A program made the position numbers and the translations under genes. 64,000 bases of DNA from assembly GCF_001558155.1 (NCBI RefSeq), contig NZ_LOAS01000019.1, forward strand, positions 1 to 64,000, written 5' to 3'. This document shows, one piece after another, positions 52,222 to 61,144 of the stretch (position 1 is the stretch's first letter; each line of letters begins with the position of its first letter). Below the pieces are notes generated by a model that made no database searches, had not been told where the DNA came from, and saw only the letters and a program-made list of their open reading frames with translations. Source of the stretch: Aliiruegeria sabulilitoris. Its GTDB lineage: Bacteria; Pseudomonadota; Alphaproteobacteria; Rhodobacterales; Rhodobacteraceae.

Positions 52222-54000
52222 TTGAGACGTATTTGGGCCATTCTGGCGTATCTGGCTGTCGTGGCCGGGTTCACGGGCGGCGTGTGGTGGTTTTCGCTGT
52301 CGTCGGACCTGGAGGCATTGGCCGAGCGTGGCGAGGCGGATCTGTCGGTCGCCTCTGACCGGCTCGTCGGGCAGTTGCAGCGTTTTCGCGAACTTGCCGT
52401 GCTGTTGTCGGACCATCCCGACCTGGAAGCGCTTCTGAATGGGCGTGGCAATGCTCAAACGGCGAGCGAGTTGCTGCGGGAGACCGCGGACAAGACCGGC
52501 TCTCTCGAAATCCTTGCGGTGGCGCCGGGCGGGCAGGTGCTGGCAACATCGGAGGAAGCCTGGAAGCCGCTTTCGACCGCGCCCTACCTGAAACGGGCGA
52601 TCGAGGATGGTGCGCTTGGGGCCTATCATTCTGTCGAGCCGAATAGCGGATTGCGGGTGTCGACCTTTGCCGCGCCAGTCTTTTCGCTCAGCGGGCCGGT
52701 TGCGGGGGCCGTGGTCGTGCGGGCCAATATCGGCGCTATCGAAGCGGAGTGGCGCGGTGACGCGATGACCGTCGCCTTCACCGATTCAAATGGTGTGATC
52801 CTGTCCTCCAACCGCTCGGAGCTGCTTTTCCGGACTCGCACCCTGCCTTTGCCGGCAGCAGCGGGTGGGCGTTATGGTGGCGCGCCGCTGGCACCTTTTC
52901 CCGAGGTGCGGGAAATCGTGATCTCGGGCTACGAGCTCTGGCGGCTAGATGCCGGGCGCTACGTGCCGGGGGCGTCGATCCACCTGACCCGGCCGCTGCC
53001 GGTGATCGGCATGCAAGGGGAAGCGCTGGTCGATATCGCGCCGGCGGTGACGCTCGCGGGCTGGCAGGCGCTTGTGACGGCGACTCTTGGCCTCGTGATC
53101 GGGGCGTTCATCCTGTCGCTTCTGGACCGGAGGCAGCGGCTATCAGTGCAATTGAGCGCGGAAGCGGCGGCCAATGCGCGGCTGGAGCAGCGCGTGCGGG
53201 AGCGCACGGCAGCGCTCTCTGCGGCCAACAAGGCGCTCCGGCGCGAGGTGGACGAGCGTATCGCCGCCGAGCAGGCGCTGAAACGGGCGCAGGGCGAGTT
53301 GATCCAGGCGGGCAAGCTCTCGGCTCTGGGCCAGATGTCGGCCGGGATCAGCCACGAGTTGAACCAGCCGCTGATGGCGATCTCGTCCTTTGCCGAGAAT
53401 GGAACCGCCTTTCTGGAGCGGGGCAAGCCGGAGCGGGCGGCGGAAAATCTCGGGCGGATCTCCGAGATGGCGCGGCGGATGGGGCGGATCATCCGCAACC
53501 TGCGGGCTTTCGCCCGGCAGGAGGTGCAACCGGTGCGTCCGGTGGATCTTGGGGCGGTTGTCGAGGCGGTGCTGCTTCTGAGTGAAGGGCGGATCAAGCG
53601 CGAACGGGTGGTGCTGGACTGGCAGCCGCCCGCAGCACAGGTCATCGTGCGGGGCGGCGAGGTGCGGTTGCAACAGGTGGTCATGAACCTGGTCTCGAAC
53701 GCGCTCGACGCGATGGAAGGCCGGGACGACAAGCGGCTGGGTGTCTCCATCGAGCTTGGAGACAGGGTGCGGCTCTGCGTGTCGGATACCGGTTGCGGCA
53801 TCGCGTCGAGCGACCGCATCTTCGACCCGTTCTACACCACCAAGGAGGTCGGCCGCTCCGAGGGGATGGGACTGGGATTGTCGATCTCCTATGGCATCGT
53901 GCAGAGCTTTGGCGGGGCGATTCGGGGGACGAACCGGCCCGAGGGCGGGGCGGTGTTCACGGTGGAGCTTGAGCCGGCGGAAATGGAGGCGGTGGCGTGA
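52222..54000 (+). CDS. dctB: C4-dicarboxylate sensor histidine kinase
   Basis: 592 residues from a TTG with GGGAGG just upstream. Membrane helix 1 is at residues 4-24, and a periplasmic PDC/Cache-type sensor spans about 25-275 (ATSEEAWKPLSTAPYLKRAI; VEPNSGLRVSTFAAPV). Helix 2 (ALVTATLGLVIGAFILSLLD) and a coiled coil lead to the H-box SAGISHELNQPLMAISSF. The ATPase boxes (VVMNLVSNALDA; CVSDTGCGIAS; GMGLGLSISYGIV) complete it. It overlaps dctD by GTGA. The HELNQPL form of the H-box is typical of DctB. Confidence 0.93.
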   Translation: MRRIWAILAYLAVVAGFTGGVWWFSLSSDLEALAERGEADLSVASDRLVGQLQRFRELAVLLSDHPDLEALLNGRGNAQTASELLRETADKTGSLEILAVAPGGQVLATSEEAWKPLSTAPYLKRAIEDGALGAYHSVEPNSGLRVSTFAAPVFSLSGPVAGAVVVRANIGAIEAEWRGDAMTVAFTDSNGVILSSNRSELLFRTRTLPLPAAAGGRYGGAPLAPFPEVREIVISGYELWRLDAGRYVPGASIHLTRPLPVIGMQGEALVDIAPAVTLAGWQALVTATLGLVIGAFILSLLDRRQRLSVQLSAEAAANARLEQRVRERTAALSAANKALRREVDERIAAEQALKRAQGELIQAGKLSALGQMSAGISHELNQPLMAISSFAENGTAFLERGKPERAAENLGRISEMARRMGRIIRNLRAFARQEVQPVRPVDLGAVVEAVLLLSEGRIKRERVVLDWQPPAAQVIVRGGEVRLQQVVMNLVSNALDAMEGRDDKRLGVSIELGDRVRLCVSDTGCGIASSDRIFDPFYTTKEVGRSEGMGLGLSISYGIVQSFGGAIRGTNRPEGGAVFTVELEPAEMEAVA

Positions 54001-55226
54001 CCGACAGGGTGCTTCTGGTAGATGACGATGCGGCGGTGCGCGAGGCACTCGGCCAGACGCTGGAACTGGCCGATCTGCGGCCGATCCTGGCGGGCAGCTA
54101 TATCGAGGCCAAGGACCACGTCTCGACGGACTTCGCTGGCGTGGTCGTGACCGATATACGGATGCCGGGCAAGGACGGCTTCGCGCTGCTGGATTACGTC
54201 CGGCAGGCGGATCCGGAATTGCCCATAATCCTGCTGACCGGCGAGGGCGATGTGCCGATGGCGGTGCGGGCGATCTCGGGCGGGGCGTTCGATTTTCTCG
54301 AAAAACCCTGCGAGTCGAGCGCCTTGCTGACCGTTGTTCACAAGGCGCTGGCGGCACGTGAGCTGGTGATGGAGAACCGGCGGTTGAAGCGTGAACTGGC
54401 CTCCGGCGATGCGGCGGCGCGCATGCTGCGTGGAACCTCCCCGAAATCGGAGGAGTTGCGCGCGCGGGTGCGTCTCGTTGCGCGGGCCGGGGCCGAGGTG
54501 CTGGTGACGGGCCCGATGGGATCGGGCATGGCCAAGGTGGCGGAGGTGATCCACCTCGTCTCGCCCGCCGCGCCGCACCCATTCGCCAAACGCTCCGCCG
54601 CCGCACTCGGGCCCGAAAGCCTGCTGGAGGCCTGCGAGGCGGCCGGTGCGGGCACGCTCTTTCTCGACGAGGTCTCCGCGCTCGGCCCCGCGGCGCAACT
54701 CGCGCTGCTGGACCGGCTGGATTCCGGCGGTGATGCCCGCGTAATCGCCGGCACTTACAAGGATTTGCAACGCGAAGTGGAGGCCGGGAGTTTCTCGGCC
54801 GATCTGGCGATGCGGCTCGACGTTCTGCGGGTAAGGATCCCGCCGCTGGACGAACGCAAGGAGGATATCGGCCCGCTCTTTCGTCACTATGTATCGATGG
54901 CCTGCGAGCAGGCGGCCTTGCCGGAGCCCGACATCTCGCCCGACGTGATTGCGCGCCTGATGGCGCAGGACTGGCCCGGCAATGCCCGCTCGCTCATGAA
55001 CGCCGCGATGCGCTTTGCCATGGGGCTGAGCGATCCGGCGCCGGCGGAGGATGTGGGGCTGGCTGAACAGATGGCGCAGGTGGAGCGCACGCTTCTGATC
55101 GCGGCGCTGGAAAAGGCGGGCGGGCGGGCGGCTCAGGCCGCCGAGGCGCTCAAACTGCCGCGCAAGACCTTCTATGACAAGCTCGCCCGGCATGGGCTGC
55201 GGGCAGAGGATTACCGCACTGGTTGA
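53997..55226 (+). CDS. dctD: DctD-like response regulator with degenerate AAA+ domain
   Basis: 409 residues from a GTG start coupled to dctB. The receiver domain (1-120) has LLVDDDAAVREAL, phosphorylation Asp in VVVTDIRMPGKDG and Lys in FLEKPCES. The central domain departs from sigma54 activators. The Walker A region reads VTGPMGSGMAKVAEVI with Met where Lys should be. The segment up to Walker B (GTLFLDEVSAL) is about 20 residues shorter than usual, and the GAFTGA loop is absent. The Fis-type helix-turn-helix (GGRAAQAAEALKLPRKTFYDKLARHGL) is normal. It likely binds the paired dyads before dctP. Confidence 0.92.
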   Translation: MTDRVLLVDDDAAVREALGQTLELADLRPILAGSYIEAKDHVSTDFAGVVVTDIRMPGKDGFALLDYVRQADPELPIILLTGEGDVPMAVRAISGGAFDFLEKPCESSALLTVVHKALAARELVMENRRLKRELASGDAAARMLRGTSPKSEELRARVRLVARAGAEVLVTGPMGSGMAKVAEVIHLVSPAAPHPFAKRSAAALGPESLLEACEAAGAGTLFLDEVSALGPAAQLALLDRLDSGGDARVIAGTYKDLQREVEAGSFSADLAMRLDVLRVRIPPLDERKEDIGPLFRHYVSMACEQAALPEPDISPDVIARLMAQDWPGNARSLMNAAMRFAMGLSDPAPAEDVGLAEQMAQVERTLLIAALEKAGGRAAQAAEALKLPRKTFYDKLARHGLRAEDYRTG

Positions 55227-55248
55227 GTCTGAACATGGTTCCCCATGC

Positions 55249-55299
55249 TGTGCGGGTTTTCGCACAATCCGGTTTGGTGTTTGTGTGAAGGACCGCACG
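55249..55299. promoter_or_regulatory. Tandem dyads between dctD and dctP (candidate DctD sites)
   Basis: Site 1 is TGTGCG-N6-CGCACA (55249-55266), perfect. Site 2 is TGTGTG-N6-CGCACG (55282-55299), with two changes. Centres are 33 bp apart, about three helical turns, as for cooperative dimers of NtrC-type activators. The dctP start is 190 bp further down. Confidence 0.6.
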
Positions 55300-55490
55300 A
55301 GCTGGGTCGAAAGCGGCACTCCATAGCGTAATGATCGCCTCTTAATGATATGAATTAAAAACACAAATTATGTATTTCGTGATGATCCCGTTTTTCCTCT
55401 TGGACGGATCGCCCGTCCTCTGTTTTCTGTGCACCAAGCTCTGCAGCAAGGCAGGGCGTGACAGACCAAATGTCTTGGGAGGACAACCGA

Positions 55491-56492
55491 ATGAAATATG
55501 TGACTGCCGCCGCGACGGCCGTGGCGCTTGTGATGGGCGCGGGTTCCGCGCTGGCCACTTGTGACGAGGGCGAGATCGTCATCAAGTTCAGCCATGTGAC
55601 CAATACCGACAAGCACCCCAAGGGAATCGCCGCCAGCCTGCTCCAGCAGCGCGTGAACGACGAGATGAACGGCAAGGCCTGCATGGAGGTCTACCCGAAC
55701 TCGACGCTCTATAATGACGATCAGGTGCTGGAGGCGATGCTGCAGGGCGACGTGCAACTGGCCGCGCCGTCGCTGTCGAAATTCGAGAAGTTCACCAAGA
55801 AATTCCGTATCTTCGACCTGCCGTTCATGTTCAAGAACATGGAAGCCGTCGATGCGTTCCAAAGCTCCGAAAACGGGCAGGAAATGCTGGGCTCGATGGA
55901 GCGCCGCGGCCTCAAGGGGATGGGCTTCTGGCATAACGGTCTGAAGCAGTTCTCGGCCAACAAGCCGTTGCTGACGCCGGCCGACGCGGCGGGCCTGAAG
56001 TTCCGCGTGCAGCCCTCCGACGTGCTGGTTGCCCAGATGGAAGCGCTCGGCGCTTCGCCGCAGCCGATGGCTTTCTCCGAAGTCTATGGCGCGCTTCAGA
56101 CCGGCGTTGTGGACGGGCAGGAAAACACCTGGTCCAACGTCTATGGCCAGAAATTCTTCGAAGTGCAGGATGGCATCACCGAGACCAACCACGGGCTGCT
56201 CGACTACATGGTCGTCACCTCCGTGGACTGGTGGGATAGTCTGGACGAGGATGTCCGCACCCAGCTGGCCACGATCTTTGAGGAAGTGACCGCCGAACGC
56301 AACGCCGCCATCGCCGAGGTGGATGCCGCGAACCGTCAGGCCATCCTCGATGCCGGTGGCGTCATCCGCGAACTCAACGCCGAGCAGCGCGCGGCCTGGG
56401 TCGAGGCGATGAAGCCGGTCTGGGAGCAGTTCGAGGGCGACGTGGGCACCGAGAACATCGAGGCGGCCCAGTCCATCAACGCCAGCATGTAA
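55491..56492 (+). CDS. dctP: TRAP transporter C4-dicarboxylate-binding protein
   Basis: 333 residues with a Sec signal peptide (MKYVTAAATAVALVMGAGSALA). The mature protein has the DctP fold: IVIKFSHVTNTDKHPKG, FDLPFMFKNMEAVDAF, the conserved ligand arginine in GLKFRVQPSDV, and VDGQENTWSNVYGQKFFEVQ. It captures dicarboxylates such as succinate or malate in the periplasm and hands them to DctQM. GGGAGGAC precedes the ATG. A GC-rich hairpin follows the gene. Confidence 0.94.
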   Translation: MKYVTAAATAVALVMGAGSALATCDEGEIVIKFSHVTNTDKHPKGIAASLLQQRVNDEMNGKACMEVYPNSTLYNDDQVLEAMLQGDVQLAAPSLSKFEKFTKKFRIFDLPFMFKNMEAVDAFQSSENGQEMLGSMERRGLKGMGFWHNGLKQFSANKPLLTPADAAGLKFRVQPSDVLVAQMEALGASPQPMAFSEVYGALQTGVVDGQENTWSNVYGQKFFEVQDGITETNHGLLDYMVVTSVDWWDSLDEDVRTQLATIFEEVTAERNAAIAEVDAANRQAILDAGGVIRELNAEQRAAWVEAMKPVWEQFEGDVGTENIEAAQSINASM

Positions 56493-56508
56493 GGCCACGC
56501 AAGGATAC

Positions 56509-56543
56509 GGGCCGCCGGTGCAACGACACTCGGCGGCCCTTTT
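56509..56543 (+). terminator. Hairpin between dctP and dctQ
   Basis: GGGCCGCCG pairs with CGGCGGCCC over a 13-nt loop, followed by TTTT. It is probably a partial terminator or 3'-end stabiliser giving more DctP than DctQM, as is usual for binding-protein genes. Confidence 0.65.
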
Positions 56544-56567
56544 CAACATTCCTGCGGGAGGAGGGAC

Positions 56568-57248
56568 ATGAGCGTACATTCGAAACACCAACCGAAAACG
56601 GCCTTCGGGGCGGCCGTGGCGCGGACCGAGGAAGTCGTAATCGCGCTACTTCTCGGGACGATGGTCGTGCTGACCTTCGTCAACGTGCTCCTGCGCTACG
56701 TCTTCAATGACAGCTTGATCTGGGGCCTTGAGGTCGTGCTCGTGCTCTTTGCCTGGCTGGTTCTCTTCGGGATGTCGCATTGCTTCCGGATCACAGCGCA
56801 TCTGGGCGTGGATGCGCTCGTCAACACCCTCAACCCCGACGGGCGCAGGATCGCTGCAATCATCTCCGCGCTCTGCTGCGTCGTTTACGCAGCGTTGCTG
56901 ATGAAGGGTGCGTGGGATTATTACGCGCCGTTCGCGGGGCTCGACGCGACGACGGGGCGCTGGTTCCCGACCGGTCTGGCCGAAACGCGCGATCAGGCCT
57001 GGTACGAGACCGACCAGATCCCGATGCTCGACTGGCTACGCTGGCTCGAACCGCTGTTCAACCAGGGCGAGAGCTACGAGAAGGTGCCGCGGCTCGTCGT
57101 GTATCTCATCCTCCCGGTCGGGGCCTTGCTGCTGCTGGTCCGGGTGATCGAGGCCGCCATCGGCGTTATCGCCGGTCATCGCGAAAGCCTGATCGTCAGC
57201 CACGAGCTCGAGGACGATCTCGACTCCGGCGCACTTCACAAGGACTGA
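56568..57248 (+). CDS. dctQ: TRAP transporter small permease DctQ
   Basis: 226 residues with four hydrophobic helices. VIALLLGTMVVLTFVNVLLRY and LIWGLEVVLVLFAWLVLFGM show the DctQ signature (NVxxRYxF...W..E). An unusually long hydrophilic loop follows (about 120-170, TGRWFPTGLAETRDQAWYET), between helices three and four. GGAGGAGGG precedes the ATG. It is coupled to dctM, 6 bp apart. Confidence 0.92.
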   Translation: MSVHSKHQPKTAFGAAVARTEEVVIALLLGTMVVLTFVNVLLRYVFNDSLIWGLEVVLVLFAWLVLFGMSHCFRITAHLGVDALVNTLNPDGRRIAAIISALCCVVYAALLMKGAWDYYAPFAGLDATTGRWFPTGLAETRDQAWYETDQIPMLDWLRWLEPLFNQGESYEKVPRLVVYLILPVGALLLLVRVIEAAIGVIAGHRESLIVSHELEDDLDSGALHKD

Positions 57249-57254
57249 CATCAG

Positions 57255-58652
57255 ATGGAAATTGTTGTTCTCTTCGCCATGGTGGTGGCGCTCCTTCTGG
57301 TGGGCGTTCCCATCGCCGTCAGCCTCGGCCTCAGCTCCATTATCTTCCTGCTGGTCAATTCGGACAGCTCGCTGGCCTCGGTCGCGCAGTCGCTCTACCA
57401 GGCGATGGCGGGGCACTACACACTGCTGGCGATCCCCTTTTTCATCCTGGCCTCCAGTTTCATGTCCACCGGTGGCGTGGCCAAGCGGATCATCCGCTTC
57501 GCCATTGCCTGCGTCGGGCATTTGCCGGGCGGGCTGGCAATTGCCGGTGTCTTTGCCTGCATGATCTTCGCCGCGCTGTCGGGCTCCTCGCCCGCGACCG
57601 TCGTCGCCATTGGCTCGATCGTCATCACGGCGATGCAGAAGGTCGGCTATTCCAAGGATTTCGCCGCCGGCGTCATTGCCAATGCCGGGACGCTCGGCAT
57701 CCTGATCCCGCCCTCGATCGTGATGGTCGTCTACGCCTCGGCGACCGATGTCTCCGTGGGCCGGATGTTCCTTGCGGGTGTCATTCCCGGGCTGATGGCC
57801 GGCTCGATGCTGATGCTCACCATCTATCTCATTGCCAAGGTCAAGAACCTGCCCAAGGGCGACTGGCTCGGCTGGCACGAGATCGGCGCCTCGTTCCGCG
57901 ACGCCTTCTGGGGACTGATGCTGATCGTCATCATCATGGTCGGCATCTACGGTGTGCCGGGCGTGACCGGCGCGATCTTCACCCCCACCGAAGCCGCCGC
58001 CGTCGCCTCGGTCTATGCTTTCATCGTTGCCTGTTTCGTCTATCGGGACATGGGGCCGCTCGCGGCGCATGACGAAAGCCAGCGCAACAAGACGCTTCTG
58101 GAACGTCCCTACGCCCTTGTCACGGCCTTCTTCCACCGGGACACGATCAACACGCTCTACGAGGCGGGCAAGCTGACCATCACGCTGATGTTCATCATCG
58201 CCAACGCGCTGATTCTGAAGCATGTTTTGACCGATGAGCAAGTGCCGCAACAGATCGCCGAGGCGATGCTCTCGGCCGGCTTCGGCAAGGTGATGTTCCT
58301 GGTCGTCGTCAACGTGATCCTGCTGATCGGTGGCCAGTTCATGGAGCCCTCGGGCCTGCTGGTGATCGTCGCGCCGCTGGTCTTTCCGATCGCCATCGAG
58401 TTGGGCGTGGACCCGATCCATCTCGGCATCATCATGGTGGTCAACATGGAGATCGGCATGATCACGCCGCCTGTGGGGCTCAACCTCTTCGTGACCTCCG
58501 GTGTCGCGGGGATGCCTATGATGCGGGTCGTGCGCGCCGCGCTGCCTTTCCTGGCCGTGCTCTTCGTCTTCCTGATCATGGTCACCTATATCCCGTGGCT
58601 ATCCACCTACCTGCCCACCACCTTGATGGGGCCGGAGATCATCACGAATTGA
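57255..58652 (+). CDS. dctM: TRAP transporter large permease DctM
   Basis: A 465-residue secondary transporter with about 12 helices, driving dicarboxylate import with sodium. Family marks: GVPIAVSLGLSSIIFLL, FFILASSFMSTGGVAKRII, ALSGSSPATVVAIGSI, GYSKDFAAGVIANAGTLGIL, IPPSIVMVVYASAT, MITPPVGLNLFVTSGVAG. Complete. It is the last gene of dctPQM, followed by a terminator 22 bp downstream. Confidence 0.95.
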   Translation: MEIVVLFAMVVALLLVGVPIAVSLGLSSIIFLLVNSDSSLASVAQSLYQAMAGHYTLLAIPFFILASSFMSTGGVAKRIIRFAIACVGHLPGGLAIAGVFACMIFAALSGSSPATVVAIGSIVITAMQKVGYSKDFAAGVIANAGTLGILIPPSIVMVVYASATDVSVGRMFLAGVIPGLMAGSMLMLTIYLIAKVKNLPKGDWLGWHEIGASFRDAFWGLMLIVIIMVGIYGVPGVTGAIFTPTEAAAVASVYAFIVACFVYRDMGPLAAHDESQRNKTLLERPYALVTAFFHRDTINTLYEAGKLTITLMFIIANALILKHVLTDEQVPQQIAEAMLSAGFGKVMFLVVVNVILLIGGQFMEPSGLLVIVAPLVFPIAIELGVDPIHLGIIMVVNMEIGMITPPVGLNLFVTSGVAGMPMMRVVRAALPFLAVLFVFLIMVTYIPWLSTYLPTTLMGPEIITN

Positions 58653-58674
58653 TCCGAAGGGTTTGAAGCAATGC

Positions 58675-58703
58675 AAACGGGCGTCCCGACGGGGCGCCCG
58701 TTT
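58675..58703 (+). terminator. Terminator of dctPQM
   Basis: AAACGGGCG pairs perfectly with CGCCCGTTT (9 bp, 11-nt loop), 22 bp after dctM. Confidence 0.8.
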
Positions 58704-58743
58704 CGCTTCCGGGTGCGACACACGTTCCCAAGTAAAACAATAA

Positions 58744-58771
58744 GGAATAACTTGCGTCCGAAAATTATTCC
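58744..58771 (+). promoter_or_regulatory. Operator-like dyad before the Fe3+-binding protein gene
   Basis: GGAATAACTT (58744-58753) and AAATTATTCC (58762-58771) are complementary at 9 of 10 positions across an 8-bp spacer. A possible -35 TTGCGT (58752-58757) and -10 TAGTAA (58774-58779) overlap or adjoin it, as for an iron-responsive repressor site (Fur, Irr or RirA). Which regulator is involved is not resolvable. Confidence 0.5.
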
Positions 58772-58820
58772 GATAGTAACACTCAGACAAACAGGACGCA
58801 GACCAGGACCGGAGACACGC

Positions 58821-59852
58821 ATGACCCTATTTCGATCGACCCGACTCGTCAGTGCAGCCCTCGCGGGGTTGCTGGCCGGAACCGCCAGCATGGCCTTTGC
58901 CGAGGGGGAACTGAACCTCTATTCCTCGCGCCATTACGACACCGACGAGCGGCTTTACTCGGATTTTGAAGAGGCAACCGGTATCCGGATCAACCGGATC
59001 GAGGGCAATGCCGACGAGATGATCGCCCGCATGTCTTCCGAGGGCGCCAACAGCCCGGCCGACATCCTGCTGACGGTCGACACCTCCCGGCTCAAGCGGG
59101 CCAAGGATGCCGGCGTGCTGCAGGCGATCGACAGCGCGGTGCTGGAAGAGCGCATTCCCGCCAACCTGCAAGACAGTGACAACCAGTGGTTCGGCTTTTC
59201 GCAGCGCGGGCGGATCTTCTTCTATGACAAGAACGAGTTGTCCGACCCGCCCATGACCTATGCCGACCTGGCCGACCCGAAATACAAGGGACTGGTTTGC
59301 ATCCGCTCCTCGGGCAACACCTATAACCAGACCCTTCTGGCCTCCATCGTCGTCCATGAGGGCGAGGTCGCGGCGCGGGACTGGGCGCAGGGCGTGGTCG
59401 ACAACATGGCGCGCCCGCCGCAGGGCGGTGATACCGACCAGATCCGGGGCGTCGTCTCGGGCGAGTGTGACATCGCTGTTTCGAACACCTACTATTTCGC
59501 ACGCGCCCTTCGCACCGATGTGAAAGGTGTCTCGGACGCGATCGACATGATCGGTTGGGTGTATCCCGATCAGGACGGCCGCGGCGCGCATATGAACCTG
59601 TCGGGCGGCGGCGTGGCGGCCCATGCACCGAACAGGGAGAACGCGATCAAGTTCCTCGAATATCTCGCCTCCGATCAGGCACAGGTCTATTTCTCGGCTG
59701 GCAACGACGAGTTCCCGGCGGTGGAAGGGGTCGCGCTGGCCGAGTCCGTGGAGAAACTTGGAAGCTTCAAGGCCGACGAGATCGACCTCTCGGTCGTGGC
59801 GGAGAATATCGGCACTGCCCAGAAGATCTTTAACGAGGTCGGCTGGAAGTAA
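58821..59852 (+). CDS. Fe3+ ABC transporter substrate-binding protein
   Basis: 343 residues with a signal peptide (MTLFRSTRLVSAALAGLLAG, ending TASMAFA). ELNLYSSRHYDTDERLYSDF is the FbpA-like N-terminus, DILLTVDTSRL and WFGFSQRGRIFFY follow, and SNTYYFARAL carries the tandem tyrosines that bind ferric iron. HMNLSGGGVAAHAPNRENAI is also conserved. It is of the FbpA/AfuA/FutA group. The matching permease lies 1.3 kb away on the other strand; no ATPase gene is in the window. Confidence 0.93.
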   Translation: MTLFRSTRLVSAALAGLLAGTASMAFAEGELNLYSSRHYDTDERLYSDFEEATGIRINRIEGNADEMIARMSSEGANSPADILLTVDTSRLKRAKDAGVLQAIDSAVLEERIPANLQDSDNQWFGFSQRGRIFFYDKNELSDPPMTYADLADPKYKGLVCIRSSGNTYNQTLLASIVVHEGEVAARDWAQGVVDNMARPPQGGDTDQIRGVVSGECDIAVSNTYYFARALRTDVKGVSDAIDMIGWVYPDQDGRGAHMNLSGGGVAAHAPNRENAIKFLEYLASDQAQVYFSAGNDEFPAVEGVALAESVEKLGSFKADEIDLSVVAENIGTAQKIFNEVGWK

Positions 59853-59878
59853 GACCTTCCCCAATCGCGAACCGACAA

Positions 59879-59915
59879 GGCGGCGTCTTCCCACCGGGAA
59901 GGGGCCGTCTTTTTT
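59879..59915 (+). terminator. Terminator of the Fe3+-binding protein gene
   Basis: CTTCCC-acc-GGGAAG extended outward with one mismatch (outer arms GGCGGC / GGCCGTC), followed by six T. Confidence 0.85.
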
Positions 59916-59981
59916 GATCGGGCTGGTCCGGCGTGCGTTCCGTTGATCCACTCCGATCATGGCCGCAGGGGCAGGCTGAAC

Positions 59982-60902
59982 TCAGCGCAGGTAGCGTTTG
60001 GTTATGACATCCATGCGGCGTTGCGCACTTGTTTGCAGTGACTTAATGTTCAGGCGCCGTCCAAAACCGCGTTGGACGGGAAGAAGGCCATATCTTCCGA
60101 TCAGGTGGCGCCAGCGGCCGACAAAATCGTTAAGGTTCAGGTAAATATCTTGGGTCTTGGTAACCTCGAGGGGCGGCTCGCCACTCGACGAATACCCCCG
60201 GGCCGCCAAAAGGTCGCCGAGGCGGGCTTCGACGAGGCGAAGGTCCTGCAGGGGCATTTTCCTCCGCCATTGCTCGGCAAGGCTGGGATCTGGCGCGTGA
60301 TAGGTAGAGGATGCATCATACGAGAGCATGGACTGTTCGTAGTCGATGCCGAGCAAGGCGCAACAGCGGCCAAGCTCGCCTTCGGGATCCGCAAGCAGCC
60401 TCTCATAGCGAAGATCGACGGGCGCCTCTCGGAGATCTCTTGCGACCGTGCTCCAAAGCTGCTCGGTCGCTATCCAGCCTTCGACGGCACAATAGGGATT
60501 CCCGTGCCACCCCATGGCGACCCAACTTCGCGCCACGTCTCTTGGATCTCTGAGAAGATGGATGATTGGCGCGTCCGGCATGAGCGCCACGGCTTTGTCG
60601 AGCCCACGGTGTAGCATGAGCACCGAGCAGGTCTTCTGGCCTTTAGCCAAAATCTGCGAGAGGAGTTGGGCCAGAGCGGCCGCACCGTCGGTAACATCGG
60701 GCAGATCGAGATCCTGCGCCAGGAAGATCCTGTCGCTTCGAAGGCCGTCGAGATCGTATTCCCAATCCGGGCCCCGGCGATGCAGGTGATCGAACAAGAA
60801 GTCATGTTCGCCAGAGCAGCTTAGCGCACTGTGTCCGTCCAACATGAGACGCAGCATTGTCGATCCCGAACGCAGCGCACCGTAAACAATTGCATGGCTC
60901 AA
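59982..60902 (-). CDS. Sulfotransferase family protein
   Basis: 306 residues. VYGALRSGSTMLRLMLDGH is the PAPS 5'-phosphosulfate loop and IIHLLRDPRDVARSWVAMGW the 3'-phosphate region. YERLLADPEGELGRCCALLGI is typical of bacterial Sulfotransfer_3 members. A substrate such as a glycan or lipid cannot be named. Codon use is less GC-biased than neighbours, suggesting transfer. It lies between the Fe3+-binding protein and the permease genes, to which it is unrelated. Confidence 0.85.
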   Translation of the reverse strand: MSHAIVYGALRSGSTMLRLMLDGHSALSCSGEHDFLFDHLHRRGPDWEYDLDGLRSDRIFLAQDLDLPDVTDGAAALAQLLSQILAKGQKTCSVLMLHRGLDKAVALMPDAPIIHLLRDPRDVARSWVAMGWHGNPYCAVEGWIATEQLWSTVARDLREAPVDLRYERLLADPEGELGRCCALLGIDYEQSMLSYDASSTYHAPDPSLAEQWRRKMPLQDLRLVEARLGDLLAARGYSSSGEPPLEVTKTQDIYLNLNDFVGRWRHLIGRYGLLPVQRGFGRRLNIKSLQTSAQRRMDVITKRYLR

Positions 60903-61144
60903 AGGTCTGTCCCCTTCTGACTATGTCGAACACAGGTTCCTTGGCGCTTCCCTTGGGGGGGTACATACTTGAAACCAAACCGTTATCGAAGCGGAAACTG
61001 TCGCATCCAAAGTGGCCATGCACGGCAATTTCATGCGCAGCGGGGGGCGAAGCCAGTCCGACCTCCGCTTCCCGATAGGGCGCGATATGCCTCCGGGGCC
61101 TCGCGGCCCAAAACGACAAAGGATAGCCCCAAGCGATCCGCGGA

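Noticed and set aside
55300-55490. Sigma54 promoter before dctP
   Set aside because: The best candidate near 55313 has GG and GC separated by 9 rather than 10 bp and lacks TTGC; it does not fit the consensus.
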